From Paenibacillus hamazuiensis (GTDB lineage: Bacteria > Bacillota > Bacilli > Paenibacillales > NBRC-103111), in NCBI RefSeq assembly GCF_023276405.1, contig NZ_JALRMO010000001.1, positions 2,170,001 to 2,234,000 on the forward strand: a stretch of 64,000 nt of DNA, read 5' to 3'. Shown one piece after another: positions 1 through 9,498 of the stretch (position 1 is the stretch's first letter; each line of letters begins with the position of its first letter). Both the position numbers and the translations under genes were made by a program. Under the pieces are notes generated by a model. The model had not been told where the DNA came from. It did no database searches and was given only the letters and a program-made list of their open reading frames with translations.

Positions 1-126
1 ATGAAGCTGGAGAACCGTATCGTCTGCGGATTTCATTTTTCCAAGCAGCGGAATCAGGATGAAAAAAGGCCCGATAGCGCCGACGGCGCTTAAAATGTGC
101 AAATATAAAAGCAGCGAATGCAGCAG
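1..126 (-). CDS. integral membrane protein, N-terminal fragment (runs off left edge)
   Basis: The minus strand reads an open frame of 42 codons from 126 to the window edge. It is strongly hydrophobic, with YLHILSAVGAIGPFF followed by a second apolar run and then GKMKSADD. The pattern resembles the first helices of DUF2269-type membrane proteins, but the family call is tentative. No ATG, GTG or TTG lies in frame between the upstream TAA and the hydrophobic start. The best-placed start is CTG at 126 or 123, behind AAGGGGGAG at 5 to 8 bases. The gene lies downstream of, and in the same direction as, the ASCH gene, but a terminator separates them. Function unknown. Confidence 0.5.
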   Translation of the reverse strand, partial: MLHSLLLYLHILSAVGAIGPFFILIPLLGKMKSADDTVLQLH

Positions 127-165
127 ATAAGCTCCCCCTTGTCTGCCATAATATGAGCGAAGACG

Positions 166-207
166 GTCAAAAACAGTGTAGCCCGCTTAGTCGGGACTAC
201 ACTGTTT
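166..207 (-). terminator. rho-independent terminator of the ASCH gene
   Basis: An inverted repeat pairs AAACAGTGTAG and CCCG (one bulged base) around a short loop. On the minus strand it is followed by TTTTT. It lies about 40 bases past the stop codon of the minus-strand ASCH gene. Confidence 0.8.
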
Positions 208-244
208 ACGGTTATGGCGTAAATGCTACAATGTAGAAGAGAGC

Positions 245-574
245 TTAAATCTCTTTAAACTCGTGAACCCACACTTTCATGTGCGGAAGCCAGGGCATGC
301 CGGCATGCATGGACAAAATGTAGTTTTTGTACGCGTCCAGATTGTCGAAGCCTTCGGATTTCACATTTTCGTCCGTCAGCTCGCCAAGCGACTGCGGATA
401 AACGGAAATCACTTCGAATTTGCGGCCCTGCAGCTCCATAATTTCGCCGGGATCGGCGTAGCGGCCGTTGCGGCGGGTAGCGGTTTTGGCGCCGCTGAGC
501 ACCTTGGCGATATCGTCTTCTTTGGTGACGAGACGGTCGATCGTACATGTTTTTGGCGGCAAAGCTTCTGTCAT
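245..574 (-). CDS. ASCH-domain protein
   Basis: This 109-residue protein has the compact layout of ASCH domains, which are PUA-like folds associated with RNA binding or, in the YqfB group, small amidase activity. Visible features are a basic segment KTATRRNGRY near residue 30, the central strand GEIMELQGRKFEVISVYP, and a conserved end MKVWVHEF. The start at 574 is chosen because AAGGAGG precedes it by 9 bases; a longer frame to 667 has no ribosome site. The gene is divergent from the M42 peptidase and ends in a strong terminator, so it is probably monocistronic. Substrate or RNA partner cannot be read from the sequence. Confidence 0.75.
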   Translation of the reverse strand: MTEALPPKTCTIDRLVTKEDDIAKVLSGAKTATRRNGRYADPGEIMELQGRKFEVISVYPQSLGELTDENVKSEGFDNLDAYKNYILSMHAGMPWLPHMKVWVHEFKEI

Positions 575-688
575 GACGGTAAATCCTCCTTGATTCTGGG
601 CGAAGCGAAAGCTTCGCGTTATGTATGGTTCCTTGTGTAGACTACCGTATTTTTCCGTGAAAATCAAACGAAAAGCGAGGGTTTTCGC

Positions 689-1729
689 ATGATCGGCAAA
701 CTAAGCGAACGCTATATGCTGGATATATTGGAAATGCTCCTGCTTACGCCGAGTCCCAGCGGTTTTTGCCATGAGATTATGGGCAAGGTGGAGCAAGAGG
801 CAGCCCGACTTGGCTACGCGATGACGTATACGAACAAGGGCTGCGGCGTCATTACGATCCCCGGCAGACGCAGCGACAAAGTGATCGGCATGTCCGCCCA
901 CGTCGATACACTCGGCGCGATGGTGCGGTCGATCAAGGACAACGGGCGGCTTCGTTTTACACCGGTGGGCGGCTACATGATGGGATCGGTTGAAAACGAA
1001 TACTGCCGCGTGCATACACGCGACGGACGTTTTTACGACGGTACGATTTTGACGACGAAGCCGTCTGTGCACGTGTTTCCGGACGCCCGCGAGCTGAAGC
1101 GGGACGAAGCGGCGATGGAGGTGCGTCTGGACGAGACGGTCCGTACGAAGGAAGATGTGCTGGCGCTAGGCATCGGCGTCGGCGATTTCATCTCGTTCGA
1201 CCCTCGCACGCAAATCAAGCCGAGCGGCTACGTCAAGTCGCGGCATCTGGACGATAAAGCGAGCGTAGCCGCCTTATTCGGGCTGCTTGAGCTGATTCGC
1301 CGGGAGACGCTCGTTCCGGCGTACACGGTGAAACTGTTCATTACGACCTTTGAGGAGGTCGGCCACGGGGCCGCTTATTTGCCTGACGATATTACAGAGC
1401 TGATCGCGGTCGATATGGGCGCCATCGGAGACGACCTCAGCTGCACCGAAGTGGACGTATCGATATGCGCCAAGGACTCATCCGGTCCGTACGATTACCA
1501 GATGACGTCGAAGCTGATCGAGCTGGCCCGCAGGGAAGGGCTCAGCTTCGCGGTCGACATTTACCCGCAATACGGGTCCGACGCTTCGGCCGCTCTTCGC
1601 GGAGGGCGCAACATTCGCGCGGCGCTCGTCGGCCCCGGCGTGCATGCTTCACACGGCATGGAGCGCACCCACGTGCAGGCCATTACGCACACGGCGGCAT
1701 TGCTGGCGGCTTATATGCAGGAGGAGTAA
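689..1729 (+). CDS. M42 family metallo-aminopeptidase
   Basis: The 346-residue protein matches the M42 peptidase family (glutamyl aminopeptidase/FrvX/YsdC type), cytosolic di-metal enzymes that trim peptides. Expected metal and catalytic residues are present in order: His71 and Asp73 in SAHVDT, Asp188/Asp189 in RHLDDKA, the Glu222-Glu223 pair in FEEVGHG, Asp242 in VDMG, and a C-terminal histidine in GVHASHGMER (His319/His322). Length is normal for the family. The start has GAGGG 7 bases upstream. The uup-like gene starts 24 bases after the stop, so the two may be cotranscribed. The exact peptide specificity is not evident. Confidence 0.93.
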   Translation: MIGKLSERYMLDILEMLLLTPSPSGFCHEIMGKVEQEAARLGYAMTYTNKGCGVITIPGRRSDKVIGMSAHVDTLGAMVRSIKDNGRLRFTPVGGYMMGSVENEYCRVHTRDGRFYDGTILTTKPSVHVFPDARELKRDEAAMEVRLDETVRTKEDVLALGIGVGDFISFDPRTQIKPSGYVKSRHLDDKASVAALFGLLELIRRETLVPAYTVKLFITTFEEVGHGAAYLPDDITELIAVDMGAIGDDLSCTEVDVSICAKDSSGPYDYQMTSKLIELARREGLSFAVDIYPQYGSDASAALRGGRNIRAALVGPGVHASHGMERTHVQAITHTAALLAAYMQEE

Positions 1730-1753
1730 CTTTTTCGCAAAGGACGGTACGAC

Positions 1754-3718
1754 ATGCAAATTTTATCGGTAGATCAGCTAAATAAAAGCTACGGCGAAAA
1801 GGTTTTATTCGACAACATCTCGTTCGGCATCAATGAAAGAGAGCGCATAGGGCTCATCGGCGTCAACGGCACCGGGAAATCGACACTACTTAAAATTATG
1901 GCCGGGCTGGAGCCATTGGACTCCGGCAAGCTGGTTCACGCCAATCATTTCCGCGTCGAATATTTGCCGCAAAATCCCGAGTTCGAGCCTGGGTCAACCG
2001 TGCTCGAACAGGTGTTTTACGGCGATAGCCCGCTGATGCGGACGCTGCGCGAATATGAAGCGGCGCTGCTGGAGCTGGAGGCGGACCCCGCCGACGAGCG
2101 CAGGCAAAGGCGCCTGTTTCAGGCGCAGCAGCAGATGGATGCGGCAGGCGCATGGGAGGCAAACACGACGGCGAAGACGGTATTGACGAAGCTCGGCATC
2201 CGCGAGTTCGACAAGCCGGTCGGCCTGCTCTCCGGCGGCCAGCGCAAGCGGGTGGCGATGGCGCGGGTGCTGATTCAGCCGGCGGACCTGCTGGTCCTCG
2301 ACGAGCCGACGAACCATATCGACAATGAGACCGTGGAGTGGCTCGAGCAGTTTTTGGCCAAGTGGAAAGGGGCGCTGCTGCTCGTTACTCACGACCGCTA
2401 CTTCCTTGACCGGGTGACGAATCGGATCATCGAGCTCGACCGCGGCAAGCTGTACAGCTATGAGGGTAATTACGCCGCGTATCTGGAAAAGAAAGCGGAC
2501 CGTCTGGAGCGGGAGGCCGCGATGGAGGACAAGCGGCAAAACCTGCTGCGCCGCGAGCTCGCCTGGCTTCGCCGCGGCGCGAAGGCGCGCACGACGAAAC
2601 AGAAAGCCCGCGTGGAGCGCGCGCACGAGCTGATGGAGCAGGCGCCGGACCGAGCTGCGGAAAAGCTCGATATGGCGCTTGGCGCCAGCAGGCTCGGCAA
2701 AAAAGTAATCGAGCTGGAAGATGTATCCAAGCAGTTCGGCGAGCGCGAGCTAATCCGCGATTTCAGCTATATCGTCATGCCGGACGACCGCATCGGCATC
2801 ATCGGTCCGAACGGCAGCGGCAAATCGACGCTGCTGAACGTGCTGGCCGGGCGACTTGCGCCCGACTCCGGCAAAATCGAAGTCGGGCAGACGGTCAAAA
2901 TCGCCTACTATACGCAGGAAAACGCGGAGATGAACGAGTCGCTGCGCGTCATCGAATACATCAAGGAAGCGGCGGAAGTGGTGCACACGGCAAACGGCGA
3001 GAAAATTACCGCGGCGCAAATGCTGGAACGGTTTTTGTTCCCGCCGAATCAGCAGTGGACGCCGATTTCCCGGCTTTCCGGCGGCGAACGCCGCAGACTT
3101 TACCTGCTGCGCACGTTGATGGGCGAACCTAACGTGCTGCTGCTCGACGAGCCGACGAACGATCTTGACATTCAGACGCTGACCGTTTTGGAGGATTACC
3201 TCGAAACGTTTCCGGGCGCCGTCATTACCGTATCGCACGACAGGTATTTTCTCGACAAGACGGCGGAGAGGCTGTTTGCATTTGAGGATGGGGGCATACG
3301 GAAATACGAAGGAAGCTATACGGAATATTTGGAGCGCCGCCAGCTGGAGCAGCAGGCGGAAGAGGGCGAGGGAAAACACGGAAGCGGCGACGCAGGCAGG
3401 AAGGGGGGCAAGGAAGGCGCACCCGGCATAGGCGGTGCCGGCGACGCTCCGGCTGCTGCGGCGGGTAAGAGCGACCGGCCGCTGCGCAAGCTGTCTTTTA
3501 AAGACCAGAAAGACTGGGACGAAATCGAAGGCAAAATCGCTGCGCTTGAGGCGCGACTGGCACAGGTTCGCAGCGACATTGAACGGTCCGGCAGCGACTA
3601 CGGCAAAGTGCAGGAGCTGTATGCCGAGGAGCAGAAGCTGAACGAGCAGCTTGAGCTGGCGATGGACCGCTGGGCGGAACTTTCCGAGCTTGTCGAGCAG
3701 ATCGCACAAAACAAATAG
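1754..3718 (+). CDS. uup: ABC-F ATPase, Uup/YfmR type
   Basis: This 654-residue cytosolic protein has two ABC ATPase domains and no membrane segment. Domain 1 has GVNGTGKST, LSGGQRKR and LDEPTNHID; domain 2 has GPNGSGKST, LSGGERRR and LDEPTNDLD. The interdomain linker carries the basic WLRRGAKARTTKQKAR stretch typical of Uup/YfmR. A low-complexity Gly/Ala-rich spacer near residues 545-575 leads into a C-terminal coiled coil, the Uup DNA- or ribosome-binding tail. ABC-F proteins of this group act on the ribosome to relieve stalling. AAAGG precedes the start. It is followed by a second, different ABC-F gene with its own promoter. Confidence 0.93.
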   Translation: MQILSVDQLNKSYGEKVLFDNISFGINERERIGLIGVNGTGKSTLLKIMAGLEPLDSGKLVHANHFRVEYLPQNPEFEPGSTVLEQVFYGDSPLMRTLREYEAALLELEADPADERRQRRLFQAQQQMDAAGAWEANTTAKTVLTKLGIREFDKPVGLLSGGQRKRVAMARVLIQPADLLVLDEPTNHIDNETVEWLEQFLAKWKGALLLVTHDRYFLDRVTNRIIELDRGKLYSYEGNYAAYLEKKADRLEREAAMEDKRQNLLRRELAWLRRGAKARTTKQKARVERAHELMEQAPDRAAEKLDMALGASRLGKKVIELEDVSKQFGERELIRDFSYIVMPDDRIGIIGPNGSGKSTLLNVLAGRLAPDSGKIEVGQTVKIAYYTQENAEMNESLRVIEYIKEAAEVVHTANGEKITAAQMLERFLFPPNQQWTPISRLSGGERRRLYLLRTLMGEPNVLLLDEPTNDLDIQTLTVLEDYLETFPGAVITVSHDRYFLDKTAERLFAFEDGGIRKYEGSYTEYLERRQLEQQAEEGEGKHGSGDAGRKGGKEGAPGIGGAGDAPAAAAGKSDRPLRKLSFKDQKDWDEIEGKIAALEARLAQVRSDIERSGSDYGKVQELYAEEQKLNEQLELAMDRWAELSELVEQIAQNK

Positions 3719-3752
3719 CGGCGAATGTGCGGTGCTCGGGCAAACTTCCTGA

Positions 3753-5426
<1,674 letters not shown>

Positions 5427-5460
5427 GGACCGAGCCGGCAGCGGTTACCGGAAAAATAAA

Positions 5461-5499
5461 AAGGATGAGCCTGCACATCGCAAGGCTCATCCTTGTTTT
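5461..5499 (+). terminator. rho-independent terminator after the YkpA-type gene
   Basis: A perfect 12-bp stem, AAGGATGAGCCT paired with AGGCTCATCCTT, closes a 10-base loop and is followed by GTTTTG. Confidence 0.85.
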
Positions 5500-5634
5500 G
5501 AAATAGGGGCCGTGACCGAACTTTCTCCGCTGGAGAAAAGTCAGAGACGGCAAGCTGCAGAAGCAAACCGGGCGGTGTCGCATCGGTTGACTGTCCGCAT
5601 GGCCGCTTGGCCCGGCGGCTGCTGGCAGCGAAGT

Positions 5635-5844
5635 TCAGCTGCCACCGGTTCTGCGCCGTTGGTTGTTCGGCTTTTTGTTGTTTTGGCTTTTCATGACGGC
5701 GCTGTTGCCGCCTCTGAGCTTGTTCCCGGACGGGTCGCTGGCCTGCGCCTGCTTCTTTTGCTCGAGTTTCATCTTCATTGCCTCGGCGAGGCTGATTTTC
5801 CGCGGTTCCGCCGCTGCGGGTTGCTGATTTTGTTCGTCCGACAT
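5635..5844 (-). CDS. small basic conserved protein, 69 aa
   Basis: The protein opens with an acidic/Gln-rich stretch (MSDEQNQQPAAAEPRK), continues with a helix KISLAEAMKMKLEQKKQ, and ends in a basic tail NNQRRRTGG. It has no cysteine, membrane segment or known domain. The start at 5844 is chosen from AAGGAAGG 7 bases upstream; an extended frame to 5934 lacks a ribosome site. The compact charged composition and good ribosome site favour a real gene. It is divergent from the 178-residue hypothetical at 5960. Function unknown. Confidence 0.65.
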   Translation of the reverse strand: MSDEQNQQPAAAEPRKISLAEAMKMKLEQKKQAQASDPSGNKLRGGNSAVMKSQNNKKPNNQRRRTGGS

Positions 5845-5959
5845 TGACAAACACCTTCCTTGGGACGTTAATCTTGCTTGTACACACGCTATATTGTACA
5901 AGCAACCGGCATGACAAGCAACGTCCAAGTTCAATTATATGAAAAAAGGGGCTGATGCC

Positions 5960-6496
5960 TTGTTCGATCCGACCATCTACGACAACCTGAAAGTCGTTCT
6001 GGAGGGGGCGCTGTACGATCTTGACCTGGCCGGGCAAATCGCAGTAACCGGCCGGTCCGACCGGCTTGATCTGGCGACGATGTCCCGGTCGTTTCATATG
6101 GAATGCAGCTTGCGCGAGGACGGCGCCGCTTCGGCGGGAATTACGCTGCAGGCCGAACTTGCGGATCTTGCGGCGGAAATTTTGGAGCGGCCGGAGGAAG
6201 GCGGCAAACCCGGCTGCTACTGCTTTATCACGTTCCGGACGCCTGTGAATGAACCGCAGAGAGAGGCGCCGGAAATTGCGGATTTGATCCGCGAAACATG
6301 GGGAGGCCGCCCTCAGCTGAAGATGACGGTAAGCTACAGCCCGGATGAAGCGGATCCGGATTTCATGCTCCTGACGTCGATGCATTTCGGACGTAAGCTG
6401 GATGAAGGCCAAGCCGAAGATATCCAAAGCCTGGTCGATCATGTCGTGCTTACGCTGCAAACGTTGGACGGGCGGCTGAAGCTGGAGCAGGGATGA
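5960..6496 (+). CDS. hypothetical protein, 178 aa
   Basis: I do not recognise this family. It is a soluble, acidic protein without signal peptide or membrane segment. It opens FDPTIYDNLKVVLEGALYDLDL and ends with a probable amphipathic helix (EDIQSLVDHVVLTLQTLDGRL). The TTG at 5960 is preferred because AAAAAAGGGG lies 8 bases upstream, whereas the in-frame ATG at 5939 has no ribosome site. It sits 12 bases ahead of the thioredoxin-like gene and probably shares a transcript with it and kapB, so a sporulation or redox-linked role is possible but unproven. Confidence 0.7.
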   Translation: MFDPTIYDNLKVVLEGALYDLDLAGQIAVTGRSDRLDLATMSRSFHMECSLREDGAASAGITLQAELADLAAEILERPEEGGKPGCYCFITFRTPVNEPQREAPEIADLIRETWGGRPQLKMTVSYSPDEADPDFMLLTSMHFGRKLDEGQAEDIQSLVDHVVLTLQTLDGRLKLEQG

Positions 6497-6508
6497 GGTG
6501 AGGCCTTT

Positions 6509-6847
6509 ATGAAAGAATGCAGTCCGAAGGAGCTGTCCGACTCACTGCAGTCGGCCGGCAGCTTCTTCCTGTTCGTGCACACGCCGTTTTGCGGCACATG
6601 CAAGGTGACGGAGCGGATGCTGGACATCATTTTGCAAATGAAACCGGAGCTCGCTATTCGAAAATGCAACATCAATCTGGCTCCGGAGCTCGCTTTGCGC
6701 TGGAAAATAGCCAGCGTTCCCTGCATCGTACGCGTGGAGCGCGGCGAGCCGATCCGCCGCATATACCGAATGCAGTCGGTGGACGGCTTGCTTGCCTGGC
6801 TAACCTTAAACGATTCCGATTCGAAAGGAGTTTTACCGAATGAATGA
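6509..6847 (+). CDS. thioredoxin-like protein
   Basis: The 112-residue protein has a thioredoxin fold signature: the strand FFLFVHTPF, a redox CGTC centre (Cys28, Cys31) at the start of a helix, and the cis-proline segment ASVPCIVRV about 45 residues later. It lacks a signal peptide, so it acts in the cytosol. The GTC dipeptide between the cysteines differs from the GPC of classical thioredoxin, and an extra cysteine follows the cis-proline. The stop codon overlaps the kapB start by 8 bases, indicating translational coupling. A general disulfide reductase role is inferred; partners are unknown. Confidence 0.85.
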   Translation: MKECSPKELSDSLQSAGSFFLFVHTPFCGTCKVTERMLDIILQMKPELAIRKCNINLAPELALRWKIASVPCIVRVERGEPIRRIYRMQSVDGLLAWLTLNDSDSKGVLPNE

Positions 6848-7223
6848 TCATCTGCAGGTTGGAAGTATGGTGCTTGCTTCGTACAAAACCGGCGAATACA
6901 TCGGAGAGATCGTCGAACCGCCGACACCGGCCAAAGCGGCCGTACAAATACTGGCCGTCGTTAAACATCCGACGCAGGGGGATTTGCACAATCCGATGGA
7001 CCCGGATGTGCCGTTTTTCCATCAGCGGCGGGCGCTGGCCTATAAGGAGATCGCGCTGATGCCTCTGCAGACGATCCGCCCGTACCGCGGCGAAGTGCCC
7101 GACTATATCGACTCGCTACGCGCAGCGCTGGCGAGAGAGATGCAGACGCTCGCACGCACCGCGGAGTGGGCGAACCGCTGCCTGCAGGAGCTGGAGCAGC
7201 TGCAGAAGGAATATAAGCTGTAG
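6840..7223 (+). CDS. kapB: KapB, sporulation phosphorelay-associated protein
   Basis: The 127-residue protein matches KapB, which in Bacillus subtilis is associated with the sporulation kinase KinB. The conserved core is visible: YKTGEYIGEI near residue 15, LAVVKHPTQGDLHNP near residue 40, VPFFHQRRALA, and YRGEVPDYIDSL. There is no membrane segment. AAAGGAG stands 9 bases before the ATG and lies within the end of the thioredoxin-like gene, which it overlaps. No kinB homologue is in the window. The C-terminal 30 residues form a likely helix. Confidence 0.88.
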   Translation: MNDHLQVGSMVLASYKTGEYIGEIVEPPTPAKAAVQILAVVKHPTQGDLHNPMDPDVPFFHQRRALAYKEIALMPLQTIRPYRGEVPDYIDSLRAALAREMQTLARTAEWANRCLQELEQLQKEYKL

Positions 7224-7278
7224 AAGCGGTGGGCGCGGCGCGATTCCGTTTGCCGCCGGGCTTTGACATGCCCCCGTT

Positions 7279-8442
7279 TTAAAACCGCTTCGTTTGCTCC
7301 AAATACCCCCGGTAATTGCGTTCGATTTCCACGAACGAATCGCCGCCGAATTTGTCCAGGAACGCGCACGCGAGCTCCCAGGCAACGGCATTTTCCATGA
7401 CGACGGCTGCGGCCGGAACCGCGCAGCTGTCCGAGCGCTCAATTTGTGCGGCGAACGGCTGTTTCGTCGCGATATCGACGCTCGCCAGCGGTTTGTACAG
7501 CGTCGGAATCGGCTTCATGACGGCGCGCACCACGACCGGCTCGCCGGTCGTCATGCCGCCCTCGAAGCCGCCGGCCCGGTTGCTGGCGCGGTAAAACCCT
7601 CTCGCCCCGTCGTACATGATTTCGTCATGAACCTGCGAGCCGCGGAGGGCCGCCGCTGCAAATCCGACGCCGAACTCGACGGCTTTGAACGCCTGAATCG
7701 ACTGGACGGCCTGAGCAATTCGGCCGTCCAATTTGCGGTCCCACTGCACGTGGGAGCCGAGACCCGCAGGCAGCCCCTCGGCGATCACTTCGATCAGCCC
7801 GCCGACCGAATCTCCCGCCGCCTTCACCTCGTCGATGTGGCGCATCGCGCGCTCCGACGTCTCCGGGTCCGCCATGCGGACGGGGGAAGCTTCCGCCAGA
7901 CGGACGAGCTCGTCCAGCCCGCCGTCCCACGGCCGCGCCGCGACTTCGCCGATCCGCAGCACATGGCCCGCAACGCGGATGCCGAACGCGGCGAGCAGCC
8001 GCTTGCCGACGGCGCCGCAGGCGACGCGCAGCGTCGTTTCACGCGCGCTGGAGCGCTCGAGGATATTGCGTAAATCGCGCTGATCATATTTCAGCCCGCC
8101 GTTTAAATCGGCGTGGCCCGGCCGCGGCCGGGTAAGCGCGCGTTTGCCGGCGTCCGCATCCGCTACAGGCTCTGCGCTCATAACGCCCTGCCAATGCGCC
8201 CAGTCTTTGTTTTCGACGACGAGGGCGATCGGCGCGCCTGTCGTCCTGCCGTGGCGGACGCCGCCGGCAAGCTGCACGCGGTCCTGCTCGATCTGCATGC
8301 GGCGCCCGCGCCCGTAGCCCGTCTGCCTGCGGCGCAGCTCATGGTCGATGTGCTCCGCGAGCAGTTCAATATGGCTCGGCATCCCCTCGATAATAGCCGT
8401 CAGCTGCGGTCCGTGCGATTCTCCGGCGGTTAACATTCTCAT
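7279..8442 (-). CDS. aroC: chorismate synthase
   Basis: The enzyme converts EPSP to chorismate with reduced FMN, the last common step of aromatic biosynthesis. The N-terminus has the GESHGPQL motif, the centre has [16 protein letters not shown], and the C-terminus has [10 protein letters not shown], the three AroC signatures. The length of 387 residues is normal. ATG 8442 is chosen; a TTG one codon upstream is in frame. It stands alone and convergent with kapB; no other shikimate or tryptophan genes are nearby, so it might be a second copy. It is divergent from a LysR-type gene that could regulate it. Confidence 0.95.
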   Translation of the reverse strand: MRMLTAGESHGPQLTAIIEGMPSHIELLAEHIDHELRRRQTGYGRGRRMQIEQDRVQLAGGVRHGRTTGAPIALVVENKDWAHWQGVMSAEPVADADAGKRALTRPRPGHADLNGGLKYDQRDLRNILERSSARETTLRVACGAVGKRLLAAFGIRVAGHVLRIGEVAARPWDGGLDELVRLAEASPVRMADPETSERAMRHIDEVKAAGDSVGGLIEVIAEGLPAGLGSHVQWDRKLDGRIAQAVQSIQAFKAVEFGVGFAAAALRGSQVHDEIMYDGARGFYRASNRAGGFEGGMTTGEPVVVRAVMKPIPTLYKPLASVDIATKQPFAAQIERSDSCAVPAAAVVMENAVAWELACAFLDKFGGDSFVEIERNYRGYLEQTKRF

Positions 8443-8549
8443 CAAAACTCATCTTCCTCTCCGTTTTGGATGAATTGATTATAAGCCAGGCGCATGATAT
8501 AAATAAAATATATACTTTCTATATCCTCCATAGACAGGGGCTATATTCT

Positions 8550-9446
8550 GTGCAAAATCTAGATTTGTACCGCGTGTTTTATCATGTCGTGCGGTCCGGA
8601 AGCATTTCCGGCGCGGCGCAGGAGCTTTTCATCACGCAGCCGAGCGTAAGCCATGCGGTGAAGCAGCTGGAGCAAAAGCTCGGGATGCAGCTGCTTCACC
8701 GCGGTGCCAAGGGGGTCAGCTTAACGAGCGAAGGGGAGCAGCTTTACGCGTATGTACATCAGGCGTACCATTTGCTGGCCGCGGCCGAGAAAAAGATGGC
8801 CGATCTGAAAAAGCTGGAAGCCGGCGAGCTGAAAATCGGCGTCAGCGGATCGCTCGTCAAGCACTATTTGCTGCCTTATCTGGAGGCATACTACCGCGAA
8901 TATCCGCAAATCCGGCTGAGACTTGTCCATGGCAAAACGGCGGATATCGCGAATATGCTGCATGAAGGGAACATCGATATCGGGATCGTTCATCTTCCGG
9001 TGGACGACGAGCGGCTTGAGACGTTCCCGACCTTGACGATACAAGACATCTTTGTCGCCGGAGGTGCATACCGCCACTTTGCCGAGCAGCCGATTTCACT
9101 CAACGATCTGCTCGATCAGCCGCTTGTGCTGTTGTCGGCCGCAAGCAGCCAGCGCACCTTTCTGAGCCGCATAGCGGCCGCTTATGGCGCCGAGATCAAG
9201 CCGGCCATCGAACTCGGCAATATCGAGCTGCTTGCCGAGTTTGCGAAGCTCGGCTTCGGCATCGCCTTCGTGCCGCAATCGTTCGTCGCAGCGGAACTTG
9301 CGGCAGGGACGATTGCGCACATTCCGCTGATCGAGCCGATCCCTCCGCGGCAGGTCGGTATCGCGACGCTGAGAAACGCACCGCTTTCGCAAGCGGCGCA
9401 AAAGTTCGCCCGGCTTATGTCCGGCGGGCAGGAAATCGCGCGGTAA
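8550..9446 (+). CDS. LysR-type transcriptional regulator
   Basis: The 298-residue protein has the LysR plan. A winged helix-turn-helix covers residues 1-60 (YRVFYHVVRSGSISGAAQEL, TQPSVSHAVKQLEQKLG), followed by an effector domain from about residue 90 beginning GELKIGVSGSLVKHYLLPYL. GTG 8550 is selected because AGGGG lies 9 bases upstream and the HTH then starts at its usual place. The frame is open back to 8466. The gene is divergent from aroC, with an AT-rich intergenic region suited to a LysR site. Effector and targets are unknown; control of aroC and of itself is an inference from the layout. Confidence 0.9.
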   Translation: MQNLDLYRVFYHVVRSGSISGAAQELFITQPSVSHAVKQLEQKLGMQLLHRGAKGVSLTSEGEQLYAYVHQAYHLLAAAEKKMADLKKLEAGELKIGVSGSLVKHYLLPYLEAYYREYPQIRLRLVHGKTADIANMLHEGNIDIGIVHLPVDDERLETFPTLTIQDIFVAGGAYRHFAEQPISLNDLLDQPLVLLSAASSQRTFLSRIAAAYGAEIKPAIELGNIELLAEFAKLGFGIAFVPQSFVAAELAAGTIAHIPLIEPIPPRQVGIATLRNAPLSQAAQKFARLMSGGQEIAR

Positions 9447-9498
9447 CGTCAAATACAAAAAGAATGCTCACACGGAAAAAATAGGGGTGAGGAAACCC

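Noticed and set aside
5495-5634. Inverted repeat CTTTTCTCCAGCGGAGAAAG as a terminator for the small basic protein gene
   Set aside because: There is no T run on the minus strand after it and the stem is imperfect; not supported.
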